From Accumulibacter jenkinsii (GTDB lineage Bacteria; Pseudomonadota; Gammaproteobacteria; Burkholderiales; Rhodocyclaceae): a DNA stretch of 64,000 nt. This document shows positions 24,469 through 32,303 of the stretch, piece after piece. The position numbers and the translations under genes are program-made. How positions within the stretch are numbered: the stretch's first letter is position 1; the number at the start of each line of letters is the position of its first letter. The notes below the pieces were generated by a model. The model ran no database searches. It worked only from the letters and a program-made list of their open reading frames with translations, and was not told where the DNA came from. The stretch lies in NCBI GenBank assembly GCA_036625225.1, contig JAZKUF010000001.1, forward strand, positions 682,001 through 746,000. Reading direction: 5' to 3'.

Positions 24469-25250
24469 GTACCGACTACAGCCGGCAGGAGATGATGGCC
24501 ATCGCCACTGGCCGCGAGATTCGTGATGGCGAACTGGCCATCTTCGGCGTCGGCCTGTCGATGCTCGCCGGCTACTTCGCGCAGGCCCATCATGCGCCGA
24601 GGGTGCGAGCGATGACCGAAGGCGGCGTCTATGGCGCGACGCCGGTGGGCGGCCTGCCCTGGGGAATCGAATGCAATCGTCTGGCGGTCAATGCCGTGAG
24701 CTTCACCAGTGCGCTTGACGCCCTCGGCTGCCTGGTCGGATCCGGTCGCTGCGACGTCGGCATCATCGGCGCCGCGCAGGTCGACCGCTTCGGCAACGTC
24801 AACACGACCGGCATCTGGGACGGTCCGATCGGTGAAACCTACCGCCCGCCGAAAACCCGCCTGACCGGCGCCGGCGGCGCCAACGACATCGCCTGTGGCG
24901 CCAGGCGTTACCTGATCATGGTCAGCCATGAAGCGAAACGCTTCGTGGAGCGGGTGACCTACATCTCCTCACCGGGTTACCTGGATGGCGGCGATGCCCG
25001 GCAACAGGTGGGTTTCGTCGGCAGCGGTCCCTCGGCGATCATCACCACCCTCGGCATCCTGCGGCCCGACCCGCACACCCGCGAGTTTCAGCTCGACGCC
25101 TATTTCCCGTTCTCCGGGCGCGAGGAGATCCTGGCCAATACCGGCTGGGCGCTGAAGGTGGCGGCCGACGTGCACGTCGTTCCCGAGCCATCGCCCGCAG
25201 AACTCGCCGCCCTGCGGCGCGTGGACCAGACGGGGATGCTGCGCCGGTAG
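24465..25250 (+). CDS. Family I CoA-transferase, subunit B
   Basis: This 261-residue partner subunit contains IGAAQVDRFGNVNTTGIWDG and the glycine-rich RLTGAGGANDIACGARRYLIM, both standard for GctB-like chains. E52 in MTEGGVYG matches the region of the catalytic glutamate that forms the enzyme-CoA thioester in true transferases, so this pair should be an active CoA-transferase rather than an IpdAB-type hydrolase. Its ATG overlaps the subunit A stop by four bases. It ends the operon that began with the sulfonate-type transporter; the next gene is convergent. Confidence 0.83.
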   Translation: MSTDYSRQEMMAIATGREIRDGELAIFGVGLSMLAGYFAQAHHAPRVRAMTEGGVYGATPVGGLPWGIECNRLAVNAVSFTSALDALGCLVGSGRCDVGIIGAAQVDRFGNVNTTGIWDGPIGETYRPPKTRLTGAGGANDIACGARRYLIMVSHEAKRFVERVTYISSPGYLDGGDARQQVGFVGSGPSAIITTLGILRPDPHTREFQLDAYFPFSGREEILANTGWALKVAADVHVVPEPSPAELAALRRVDQTGMLRR

Positions 25251-25405
25251 TGAAGCCCACCGGCGCATCCTTGTTCACGCCCAGGGTACCGGAGAAAATG
25301 GCCAGCTGACCACGGGCCGACAGGGTGTAACGTGCGGCGCGGGGGTCTTGCCGGCAAGGCTTTCAACGGCGCCTGACATGCCTTCAGTTCGTCCGCGTTC
25401 ATCGG

Positions 25406-26224
25406 TCAGACGGCAAAGGTGAGTCCGGAGAGGCGGGGGGTTTGCCACGACCGGGGGGTACTGGCAAGCTCGTAGGAGAGTTCGAAGAAGCGGTTGGTGC
25501 CATCGTTCAACAGGGTCAGCACCTCGGCTTCGCGCCTGGCGAGTTGCGGATTGCGCCGGTCGCGCGGCCGCCGGGCGTCGACGATGACCTGACCACTGAT
25601 CCGCCCCGGCCGGTCGGCGAGCACGATCACGCGGTCGCTCAGATAGACCGCTTCATTGACGTCGTGGGTGACCAGCAGCAGAGTCGTGCCGTGGTGACCG
25701 GCGACCGATAGCAGCAAATCCTGCAGCCGCCTGCGGGTGAAGGCGTCGACGGCGCTGAACGGCTCGTCGAGGAGGAGCAGCGATGGCTGGGTAAACAGGC
25801 CGCGGGCAATCGCCGCGCGCTGGGCCATGCCACCCGAGAGCTGTTTCGGATAGGCGGTGGCAAAATCGGCAAGACCGACTTCGGCCAGCAGCTCGATCAC
25901 CCGGGGATGGTTGCGGCCCTTGCGCCCGAGTTCGAAGGCGACGTTCTCGGCGACCGTCAACCAGGGCAGCAGGCGCGGCTCCTGAAAGATCAGGCCGACC
26001 TCACGGGAATGCAGACGCGGCGCTTCGCCCTTGATGCGCACCTCGCCGCGGTAGTCGGTATCGAGACCGGCGACGATGCGCAGCAGGGTGCTCTTGCCGC
26101 AACCGCTGGGGCCGACCAGACTGACGATTTCGCCCGCCTCGATCCCCAGGCAGACGTTGTGGATGACGCGCAGCGCCTGAAAATCCTTGGCGGCAACCGC
26201 CAGGTCGAGCAGAGCGTTCGGCAT
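25406..26224 (-). CDS. Aliphatic sulfonate ABC transporter ATP-binding protein (SsuB-like)
   Basis: This 272-residue ATPase has Walker A GPSGCGKST at residues 38-46, Q-loop IFQEPRLLPWLTV, signature LSGGMAQRAAIARGL, Walker B LLLLDEPFSAVD and H-loop VTHDVNEAVYLSDR. The QEPRLLPW motif is strongly SsuB-like. The start at 26224 has AAGGAAC upstream; an extension that covers the permease gene in another frame is spurious. It is the last gene of the ssuA-ssuC-ssuB order on the minus strand. Confidence 0.92.
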   Translation of the reverse strand: MPNALLDLAVAAKDFQALRVIHNVCLGIEAGEIVSLVGPSGCGKSTLLRIVAGLDTDYRGEVRIKGEAPRLHSREVGLIFQEPRLLPWLTVAENVAFELGRKGRNHPRVIELLAEVGLADFATAYPKQLSGGMAQRAAIARGLFTQPSLLLLDEPFSAVDAFTRRRLQDLLLSVAGHHGTTLLLVTHDVNEAVYLSDRVIVLADRPGRISGQVIVDARRPRDRRNPQLARREAEVLTLLNDGTNRFFELSYELASTPRSWQTPRLSGLTFAV

Positions 26225-26237
26225 GATGTTCCTTGTC

Positions 26238-27071
26238 TCAGGATGGAGGACGGTCAAAAACATCGCGCCAGCCGAGCAGGCGATCTTCGAGCCAGCGCAG
26301 CAGACTGTCGCTGGTCTTGCCGAGCAGGGCGAGAACGATGATGGCGACGACAACGAGGTCCGCGCGGCCGGTTTCGCGGCCGTCGGTGAGCAGGTAGCCG
26401 AGTCCGCGGCTGGCGGCAATCAGTTCGGCGGCGACCAGGAACATCCAGGCGAGCGACAGCCCACTGCGCAAGCCCGTGAACAGATTGGGCAAGGCGGCCG
26501 GCAGGAAGATGCGGACGATCAGCCGGTAACCGGTCAGGCCGTAGATGCCGCCGACCTCGACCAGCTTGCGATCGACGTTCTGGATGCCGGCGACGAAGTT
26601 GAGATAGACCGGGAAAAAGGCGCCGATGGCGATCAGGGTGATCTTCGGGGCTTCATCGATCCCCAGCCAGAGGAGCAGCAGCGGCACCCAGGCCAGCGAC
26701 GGAATGGCGCGCAGCGCCTGGAAGGTCGGGTCGAGCAGCGCCTCCGTCCTGCGCGACAGGCCGACTGCGGCACCGACGATGACGGCAAGACCGGCGCCGA
26801 TGAAAAAGCCGATGACGACGCGCAGGCTACTGATGCCGATATGACCGACGAGCGTGCCCTTGCCCGCGAGATCGGCCAGCGTCGTGACGAGGTCGCTGGG
26901 CGGCGGCAGCAGGTGCGGACTGACCCAGCCCGCGTGCACGACCGCTTCCCAGACGATGACGAGCAGGGCAGGAAGCAGGAGACCCTGGGTTCGCCGAACG
27001 AGTAGTCCCCGGCGATCGACGCCGGGGCTGGCGACAATCGCCACCGGCGCCGGCATGCTGGCTTCGCTCAT
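26238..27071 (-). CDS. Aliphatic sulfonate ABC transporter permease (SsuC-like)
   Basis: This 277-residue integral membrane protein begins with a cytoplasmic N-terminus and then about six membrane segments. DLAGKGTLVGHIGISSLRVV, LDPTFQALRAIPSLAWVPLL and LVEVGGIYGLTGYRLIVRIFLPAALP (docking loop, about 165-190) are SsuC hallmarks. It lies 12 bases after the binding-protein gene and 13 bases before the ATPase gene, forming a full transporter. Confidence 0.92.
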   Translation of the reverse strand: MSEASMPAPVAIVASPGVDRRGLLVRRTQGLLLPALLVIVWEAVVHAGWVSPHLLPPPSDLVTTLADLAGKGTLVGHIGISSLRVVIGFFIGAGLAVIVGAAVGLSRRTEALLDPTFQALRAIPSLAWVPLLLLWLGIDEAPKITLIAIGAFFPVYLNFVAGIQNVDRKLVEVGGIYGLTGYRLIVRIFLPAALPNLFTGLRSGLSLAWMFLVAAELIAASRGLGYLLTDGRETGRADLVVVAIIVLALLGKTSDSLLRWLEDRLLGWRDVFDRPPS

Positions 27072-27083
27072 GGCCAGACCTCC

Positions 27084-28055
27084 TCAGCGCACCACGGCCC
27101 TGGCCCAGGTCGGATCGACGAGGTCGTCGATCACCTTGTTCACGTCGGTACCCTTCCTGACCAGATCTTCCTCGACGAGGATGGTAGCGGCCGACTTCAA
27201 GGCCTTGACCTGTTCGCCGCCGGGCACCGGGTTGCTGAAGTCGTTGCGCGTCAACTGCAGCCGGGCGACCGGCAGTGAGAGCTTGGCCTCTTCGGCGATG
27301 ATTTTGGCAGTTTCATCGGGGTTGGCCAGGATCCATTTGCGCGCCTTCTCGTAGGCGGTGATGACGCGCCTGACGTATTCCGGATACTGTTGACTGAACG
27401 ATTCGGTGGTGTTGAGAAAGCCGTAGGTGTTGAACGCCACGTTGCGATAGATCAGCTTCGAGCCGGCATCGATCTCGCTGGCAGCCATCAGCGGGTCGAG
27501 GCCGGCCCAGGCGTCGACCTTGCCCTGTTCGAGAGCTGCCCGACCATCGGCGTGCTGCAGGCTGGCATGCTCGATGTCGATCTTCTTCAGCCCCTCCAGG
27601 TGCAGACTGCGCAACAGGAACAGGTAAGGGTCGGTGCCCTTGGTGGCAGCGACCTTCTTGCCCTTGAGATCCTTGATCGATCTGATCGGCGAATCCTTGG
27701 CAACGACCAGCGCGGTCCATTCCGGCCGCGAGTAGATGTACACGCCCTTGATCGGGTTACCGTTGGCCTTGCTCAGCACGGCGGCGAGACCGGCCGAGGA
27801 TCCGAAATCGATACTGCCACTGTTGAGGAACTCGAGCGCCCGGTTGCTGCCCTGGCTCAACACCCACTTGATGGGAATCTGGTCGGCCTTGAATTCCTGC
27901 TCGAGCCAGCCGAAGCGTTTGAGGACCAGGCTCGGCGGCGAATAGTAGGCGTAGTCGACACGGATCTCCCTGGGCTGGTCGGCGGCGCCGGCAATACCCG
28001 TCGCAGCAAAAAGGAAGGCAGCGAAGACGGCGATCCGTCTGATGATTCGAGACAT
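27084..28055 (-). CDS. Aliphatic sulfonate-binding periplasmic protein (SsuA-like)
   Basis: This 323-residue protein has a signal peptide, MSRIIRRIAVFAAFLFAATG ending near AGA. The mature part REIRVDYAYYSPPSLVLKRFGWLEQEF and WVLSQGSNRALEFLNSGSIDFG belong to the sulfonate-binding branch. It is less like the two orphan SsuA-type proteins than those are like each other, so it probably has its own substrate. The ATG at 28055 has AAGGAA upstream; an extension of 225 codons would run through the hydrolase region and is not real. It heads an ssuA-ssuC-ssuB operon with its own 180-base upstream gap. Confidence 0.9.
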   Translation of the reverse strand: MSRIIRRIAVFAAFLFAATGIAGAADQPREIRVDYAYYSPPSLVLKRFGWLEQEFKADQIPIKWVLSQGSNRALEFLNSGSIDFGSSAGLAAVLSKANGNPIKGVYIYSRPEWTALVVAKDSPIRSIKDLKGKKVAATKGTDPYLFLLRSLHLEGLKKIDIEHASLQHADGRAALEQGKVDAWAGLDPLMAASEIDAGSKLIYRNVAFNTYGFLNTTESFSQQYPEYVRRVITAYEKARKWILANPDETAKIIAEEAKLSLPVARLQLTRNDFSNPVPGGEQVKALKSAATILVEEDLVRKGTDVNKVIDDLVDPTWARAVVR

Positions 28056-28194
28056 CGGTATTCCTTGAAAAAATTCGGGTTTCGGCAAGGGCTGGCGCTT
28101 GTCGGGCAGCCGGCGGAGCGACCACCGGCACGCCGTTGGCAGGAACAAAGATAATCCGGCGCAGAGGATCCGGACAACGACGAAAACCTTCGAA

Positions 28195-28219
28195 GCATAT
28201 GGGTCACCAGCGCATAAGC
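28195..28219 (-). promoter_or_regulatory. Candidate operator upstream of the ssuA-like gene
   Basis: GCATATG (28195-28201) and GCATAAGC (28212-28219) lie 140-165 bases before the binding-protein start. The first, in context CTTCGAAGCATATGGG, resembles 6437-6453, also upstream of an ssuA-like gene. The second contains the ATAAGC element seen at other sulfur promoters here. This is pattern matching by eye only. Confidence 0.35.
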
Positions 28220-28236
28220 TTCTCTGCCGGCGGCGC

Positions 28237-28767
28237 TCAGTCCCCGATGGCCCGCGCCTCCTGGCGTAGCTCCTGGAAAAGACGAAGACCCTCCGGCCAG
28301 GGGCCGTAGCCCGAGTCGACGTTGATGTGACCTGCGTCACCGATGTTCCGGTAGCGGCTGCTCCAGACGCCTGCCCAGTGTCTGGCGACGCGGCTCTTTG
28401 CCCACGGATCGTTGTTGCTGGCGACGACGAGGCTGGGAAAGGCAAGCCGCTCTTCCGGGAACTCGGCCGCTGCCCCGAAGCGATCGGGATCAGCAGGCGC
28501 CACCAGCAGGGCTGCGCGGATACGGCTGGCACAGACCAGACCGGCGCTGGCTGCGGCGAGGCAACCAAAACTGTGGGCAACGATCCATACCGGCTCGCTC
28601 TGCGCGTCGATGGCCTCGCGCACGCGTGCCGCCCATTCGGAAAGACAGGCCCGCTCCCAGTCGCCCTGTTCAACCCGCCGGGTATCGGTGAGCGTATTTT
28701 CGAACCAGGTCTGCCAATGGCCTGGCCCACTGTTGTGCAGACCCGGGACGATCAGGATGGTCTCCAT
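28237..28767 (-). CDS. RBBP9/YdeN-family small serine alpha/beta-hydrolase
   Basis: This 176-residue cytoplasmic protein opens ILIVPGLHNSGPGHWQTWFE, the signature of this family. The triad is visible: S66 in VAHSFGCLAA, D120 in ASNNDPWA, and H147 in DAGHINVDSGYG. Substrates of bacterial members are unknown. It lies 11 bases after the flavoprotein gene, as the last gene of the soxYZ operon, while the next gene downstream has its own promoter gap. Its place with sulfur-oxidation genes may be incidental. Confidence 0.88.
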   Translation of the reverse strand: METILIVPGLHNSGPGHWQTWFENTLTDTRRVEQGDWERACLSEWAARVREAIDAQSEPVWIVAHSFGCLAAASAGLVCASRIRAALLVAPADPDRFGAAAEFPEERLAFPSLVVASNNDPWAKSRVARHWAGVWSSRYRNIGDAGHINVDSGYGPWPEGLRLFQELRQEARAIGD

Positions 28768-28778
28768 GGACTGGCCGA

Positions 28779-30092
28779 TCAGGACAGGACGTCCTGCCAG
28801 ATGCTGGTCGCCCAGGCTCGCGTGTATAAGCCTTCCTCGACCGACGCTTCCTTCGACACGCCGCCGGAGCCCTCGACGACCAGCGGCACCCTTTTCTCGG
28901 GGTTGTAACGGTGCACCGAATCGACATGGATGGCCCGCTTGTCGTCAACCAACGAGTAACAGGTGTTGGCCATCAGGGTGGGTTGTGGTTCGCGGCCGGA
29001 GAGAATTTCGACAATCGCGGCGGCAGCCGCCTTGCCGTGCTGGTTGGCCATGTGCCCCGACTTGGGCATCAAGGGCGCGGCCTGGAGGGCATCGCCAAGG
29101 ACATGGATGTTATTGACCGCGGTCGATTCGAGGCTGATCCAGTTGACGTCGGCCCAGCGGTCGTTGACGTTGACCACGCCGGCAATTCGGGCGATGTCGG
29201 CAGCGCGCTGCGGCGGTAGCAGGTTCAGAATTTCACCTCTTTCCTTGTCGCCCAGTTCGCTGGTGACGATGTTGGTTAACGCATCGACGGCGACCACGTT
29301 CCAGCCGGGCCGGTACTCGAGAATGCCTTTGTAATCGTTTTCCCAGACGCCGAGGAAGAGCTTCTCCTTGGAGATCACCTTGTCGTTGGCGTCGAGAACG
29401 ATCACCTTGGCGCCCGGCTTGTGCGTCTTGAAGTACCAGGCGATCTGGCTGGCGCGCTCGTAGGGGCCGGGCGGGCAGCGGTAGGGAGCCTTCGGAATCG
29501 AGAGTACGTAGGTGCCACCGTCAGGCAGTTCTTCGAGTTGCTTGCGCAGGGCCAGCGTCTGCGGGCCCGCTTTCCAGGCGTGCAGGATGGTTTCCTGAGC
29601 CTTCGCGTCGTAGCCGGCGATGCCTCCGTAAATGAAATCGAAACCCGGGGAGAGAACGAGTCGGTCGTATTGGAAATCCCCCGCGCTGTCGGTCCGGACC
29701 CGGCGCCGATCGGCGTCGATGCCGGTCACCGAGGCGTGCACCAGCCTGATTCCCCAGTTCTTCCTGAGCCCATCGTAGCTATGTACCAGCGAATCGTAGG
29801 CGCGGTTGCCGCCGAGGACTTCGTTGGACGCTGGGCAGGAGATGAACTGCTTGCTGCGCTCGATGAGCGTCACTTCGATGGCGCCGTTGCTCCATTTGCG
29901 CAGGTATTTGGCAGCGGTAGCGCCACCGAAACCGGCGCCGATGACGACGACGCGCCCGAGCTTCTTGCCTGGCTTGGCGGCAACGGCAGCGAAGCTGCTG
30001 CCGGGAATGCCGGCAGCAGCGGCAGCCAGCGCAGTCGTGGAAGCGCCCAGGGCTTGCAGCAGGCGGCGGCGATCAGGGTTGAAGCGGGACAT
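28779..30092 (-). CDS. Sulfide dehydrogenase flavoprotein, FccB/SoxF family
   Basis: This 437-residue FAD protein is probably the flavoprotein of flavocytochrome c, oxidising sulfide in the periplasm. A twin-arginine-type leader (RRRLLQALGAS) precedes the FAD dinucleotide fold VVVIGAGFGGATAAKYL (GAGFGG at 52-57). Cysteines fitting the flavin-adjacent and disulfide positions of this family are C86 (FISCPASN), C206 (YRCPPGPYERA) and C378 (MANTCYSLV). HVLGDALQAAPLMPKSGHMANQ is the second FAD segment. The preceding gene encodes a monohaem cytochrome c, a fitting electron acceptor, spaced 11 bases. A sulfide:quinone reductase is less likely because of the export signal and cytochrome partner. Confidence 0.92.
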   Translation of the reverse strand: MSRFNPDRRRLLQALGASTTALAAAAAGIPGSSFAAVAAKPGKKLGRVVVIGAGFGGATAAKYLRKWSNGAIEVTLIERSKQFISCPASNEVLGGNRAYDSLVHSYDGLRKNWGIRLVHASVTGIDADRRRVRTDSAGDFQYDRLVLSPGFDFIYGGIAGYDAKAQETILHAWKAGPQTLALRKQLEELPDGGTYVLSIPKAPYRCPPGPYERASQIAWYFKTHKPGAKVIVLDANDKVISKEKLFLGVWENDYKGILEYRPGWNVVAVDALTNIVTSELGDKERGEILNLLPPQRAADIARIAGVVNVNDRWADVNWISLESTAVNNIHVLGDALQAAPLMPKSGHMANQHGKAAAAAIVEILSGREPQPTLMANTCYSLVDDKRAIHVDSVHRYNPEKRVPLVVEGSGGVSKEASVEEGLYTRAWATSIWQDVLS

Positions 30093-30103
30093 GTCAGGGC
30101 TCC

Positions 30104-30418
30104 TTATTTCTGCTTGGCAAAGTATTCGGCAAGTACGGTGATTTCTTCGTCGGTATAGCCCCGGGCGAGCTGGTGCATGATCGTGGCCGGGCGGGCGCCG
30201 GTCTTGAAGGCTTTCATGCTTTCATCCAGATAGGCTCGGTCGCGCCCGGCCAGGGGTGGGATGGCGCTCACAGCCCTGCCGTCGGTGCCATGGCAGTTGG
30301 CGCAGTTGGCCGCGAAATATGGGGTGCGACCGGCTACCGGGGCGGCGGCTGATGGGGGCTCAGCCAGCGCGGTCAGCGCGGTGAGGGTAGCGGCGAGGGC
30401 AAGAGCGAATTTCTGCAT
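30104..30418 (-). CDS. Monohaem class I cytochrome c, sulfide dehydrogenase partner
   Basis: This 104-residue exported protein has a signal peptide (MQKFALALAATLTALTALA) and one haem site C39-A-N-C42-H43, with M81 in TIMHQLARGYTDEEI as likely axial ligand. GRTPYFAANCANCHGTDGR and the C-terminal YTDEEITVLAEYFA are typical of SoxE/FccA-like cytochromes. It would take electrons from the flavoprotein encoded 11 bases downstream. The start at 30418 has AAGGAG; an in-frame ATG nine codons earlier lacks one. Full FccA proteins are often dihaem, so this is the short form. Confidence 0.9.
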   Translation of the reverse strand: MQKFALALAATLTALTALAEPPSAAAPVAGRTPYFAANCANCHGTDGRAVSAIPPLAGRDRAYLDESMKAFKTGARPATIMHQLARGYTDEEITVLAEYFAKQK

Positions 30419-30467
30419 GGCGACTCCTTGATTGAAGAATGTCAAACGGTGCTTGCGGTGAAGGGGT

Positions 30468-30782
30468 TCATTGGGCGCTGGTGTCTTTGGCCTGGGAGTT
30501 GCCCAGGTTGTCGCGCCAGACGATGGTCACCGTATCGCCACGCTGGACGCCGGCAATCCGCCAACCGAACAGCGGGTTGGCGGCAATGCCGGAACCGGTG
30601 AGCAGAGTGATCACCACTTCGTCGTTGATGCGTAGCGTGATTTCGGTGATGTAGTGGGCGGCGGCGATCTCGCCGGTGGCATTTTTCCTGAAGCCGTTTT
30701 CCATGGGGTGCGTGAGCAGGGCCTTGATCAGGGCGCCCTGCTCGTCGACGATGGCCCGCAGGCGGATGGCATAGTTGGTCAT
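30468..30782 (-). CDS. soxZ: Thiosulfate-oxidation carrier subunit SoxZ
   Basis: This 104-residue immunoglobulin-like protein forms the SoxYZ carrier. IRLRAIVDEQGALIKALLTHPMENGFRKN (split near residue 25) and ITEITLRINDEVVITLLTGSGIAANP are the SoxZ core; residue YITEI precedes the strand that packs on SoxY. There is no signal peptide, as expected, since SoxZ is exported bound to SoxY. It begins 11 bases after soxY. The ATG chosen is the one at the conserved N-terminus; upstream codons shadow soxY. Confidence 0.94.
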   Translation of the reverse strand: MTNYAIRLRAIVDEQGALIKALLTHPMENGFRKNATGEIAAAHYITEITLRINDEVVITLLTGSGIAANPLFGWRIAGVQRGDTVTIVWRDNLGNSQAKDTSAQ

Positions 30783-30793
30783 TGATTCCGTTC

Positions 30794-31249
30794 TTAACCA
30801 GGCAGGCAGCCGCCGACGATCACCCTTACCGGGCGTGAGGTGGTGTAAAGACGGCCGTCTGCCTGGGCAATGACCCGGATGCGGGAGCTTTCCGCGAGCT
30901 TCACTTTGGCCTCGAACCACGCTTGGCTACGCTCGCCGAGGCGGATGTCGGCCAGCAGCGGAAACAGGTTGAGTTCGCCGATCAGCAGAATGCGCTGCAC
31001 GCGAGGTAGGCGAACCGTCACTTCGACCGGTACCTGAGCACCGTTTTCAGCGATATCCGGGACCTGAATGATGATCTCCGTACTTTCCACCGGCGCCGAC
31101 AGTCCGAGAGCGGCATACACCGACTCCGGACTGCGGGCGTCGAAGGCATTGAGCTTGCGCTCGCTGGCCCAGGCCACGCCGGGATTGCCCAGGAAGCGCG
31201 CGAGCAGCGCGGCGCCGCCTAGCGCCATGAACCTGCGTCGATCGCTCAT
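30794..31249 (-). CDS. soxY: Thiosulfate-oxidation carrier subunit SoxY with an atypical C-terminal arm
   Basis: This 151-residue protein carries sulfur intermediates on a C-terminal cysteine. A Tat-like leader (DRRRFMALGGAALLARFLG) is followed by EIIIQVPDIAENGAQVPVEVTV, the SoxY core. The protein ends VIVGGCLPG: the carrier cysteine is present, but the usual GGCGG ending is GGCLPG. The SoxYZ partner gene follows directly. No soxA, soxX, soxB or soxCD gene is visible, so those proteins must be encoded elsewhere or the carrier is used with the sulfide dehydrogenase alone. Confidence 0.92.
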   Translation of the reverse strand: MSDRRRFMALGGAALLARFLGNPGVAWASERKLNAFDARSPESVYAALGLSAPVESTEIIIQVPDIAENGAQVPVEVTVRLPRVQRILLIGELNLFPLLADIRLGERSQAWFEAKVKLAESSRIRVIAQADGRLYTTSRPVRVIVGGCLPG

Positions 31250-31259
31250 CCCATGTTTC

Positions 31260-31949
31260 TCAAAGAGCGCCGTTGGCGCCGGCCTGGAGAATTTCTTCCA
31301 GATCATTGCGCAATCTGGCAGCGGCCTGGTACAGGCTGTCCGGCAGTCGCTCCGGATTGGGCGCGGCATCCGTCCAGCTCACATCCCAGTCGAGCATGCT
31401 CAGCCAGATCCTCTGCCGAGCGTCTTCGACGACGGCAATGCGGCAGGGTAGAAGGACCGCGAATTCGAGGCTGTAATCGAGAAGTTCCCGGGCAAGCAGC
31501 GCGTCACAGAAGTGATAGATCTCCACCCTGGGGGTTGGTTTGCCAGTGATCGCCTCGATTTCCTTGTGGACCTGCTGAACGCCGATGAACTTCAGGTTGA
31601 TCTTGTTCGCCCGCTGCTTCATCGACGAGATGACGTCATCCCAGGAGAGACCTGGCTGGGCTTCGACCTTGTAGGTCACCAGGTTGATCCGTTCGCGGAG
31701 CGAAAGCGACGACCGCGCCACTGCGTTCCGCATGAACTTTCGCCGTGCCTCTGGCGTGACCGGGTCCATCATGGTGTTGGGGGTAAACGGCTGCACGGTG
31801 GGCGATGGCAGCGGTGACTCTTGGGGGATGGCGGCGGCACCGCCATGGTCATTGGTGGCTTGCGCCAAAGCGCCGCCGGCCGCCAGCAGCGTCAGGCTCA
31901 TTGCGAGGAGTGCGCTCAGCAGCGCTCGCCATTTCACCTTGTCGTTCAT
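31260..31949 (-). CDS. Exported DUF302-domain protein of the sox operon
   Basis: This 229-residue protein has an N-terminal signal sequence (LLSALLAMSLTLLAAGGALA) and a Pro-rich linker. A DUF302 domain at about 115-200 shows QRANKINLKFIGVQQVHKEIE and VEIYHFCDALLARELLDYSLEFAVLLPCRIAVVED. The function of DUF302 is unknown; it is common beside sox and flavocytochrome genes. It is the first gene of the operon, 10 bases before soxY, and its own upstream region carries the recurrent ATAAGC motif. Confidence 0.82.
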   Translation of the reverse strand: MNDKVKWRALLSALLAMSLTLLAAGGALAQATNDHGGAAAIPQESPLPSPTVQPFTPNTMMDPVTPEARRKFMRNAVARSSLSLRERINLVTYKVEAQPGLSWDDVISSMKQRANKINLKFIGVQQVHKEIEAITGKPTPRVEIYHFCDALLARELLDYSLEFAVLLPCRIAVVEDARQRIWLSMLDWDVSWTDAAPNPERLPDSLYQAAARLRNDLEEILQAGANGAL

Positions 31950-32288
31950 GCTCTTCCCTTTTCACGGCCTGCCGAAGCTTGGCCGACACGCTGCGCATGA
32001 TGCCGAGGGCCAGGAGCGTCGAGAACGATTTATTTCCGATAAGCAAATAACGATTGCGCCGACTCACGTCGGATGCCGGGGCGGCGCGACGAGGGAATCG
32101 CTTGTTACTGAATATGCTTATATGAAATTCTTGCTTTGCTTGCCGTTGCCCCCTGTTTAATCTCGTAGCCTCTTTGATCACCGAGTCCCGCCGGTGCAGT
32201 CAGTGAACGGCACGATTGCCTGCAGCATCCCGCTTCTGCGCGCCGCAGGCAGCGCCCGGATGCAGGAAATGGAGCAAAGCCGGAGCGT
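31950..32288 (-). promoter_or_regulatory. Gene-free stretch with candidate sox operon control sites
   Basis: The 339 bases hold no gene. TTATTT (32030-32035) and AAATAA (32045-32050) form an inverted repeat around GATAAGC (32038-32044). GCTTATA lies at 32116-32122. Read on the minus strand, TTGCTTATCGGAAATAAAT resembles the AT-rich element at 2994-3014 before the dioxygenase gene. No firm -10/-35 pair is assigned. Confidence 0.4.
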
Positions 32289-32303
32289 ATGGAGGTCAAA
32301 CGG

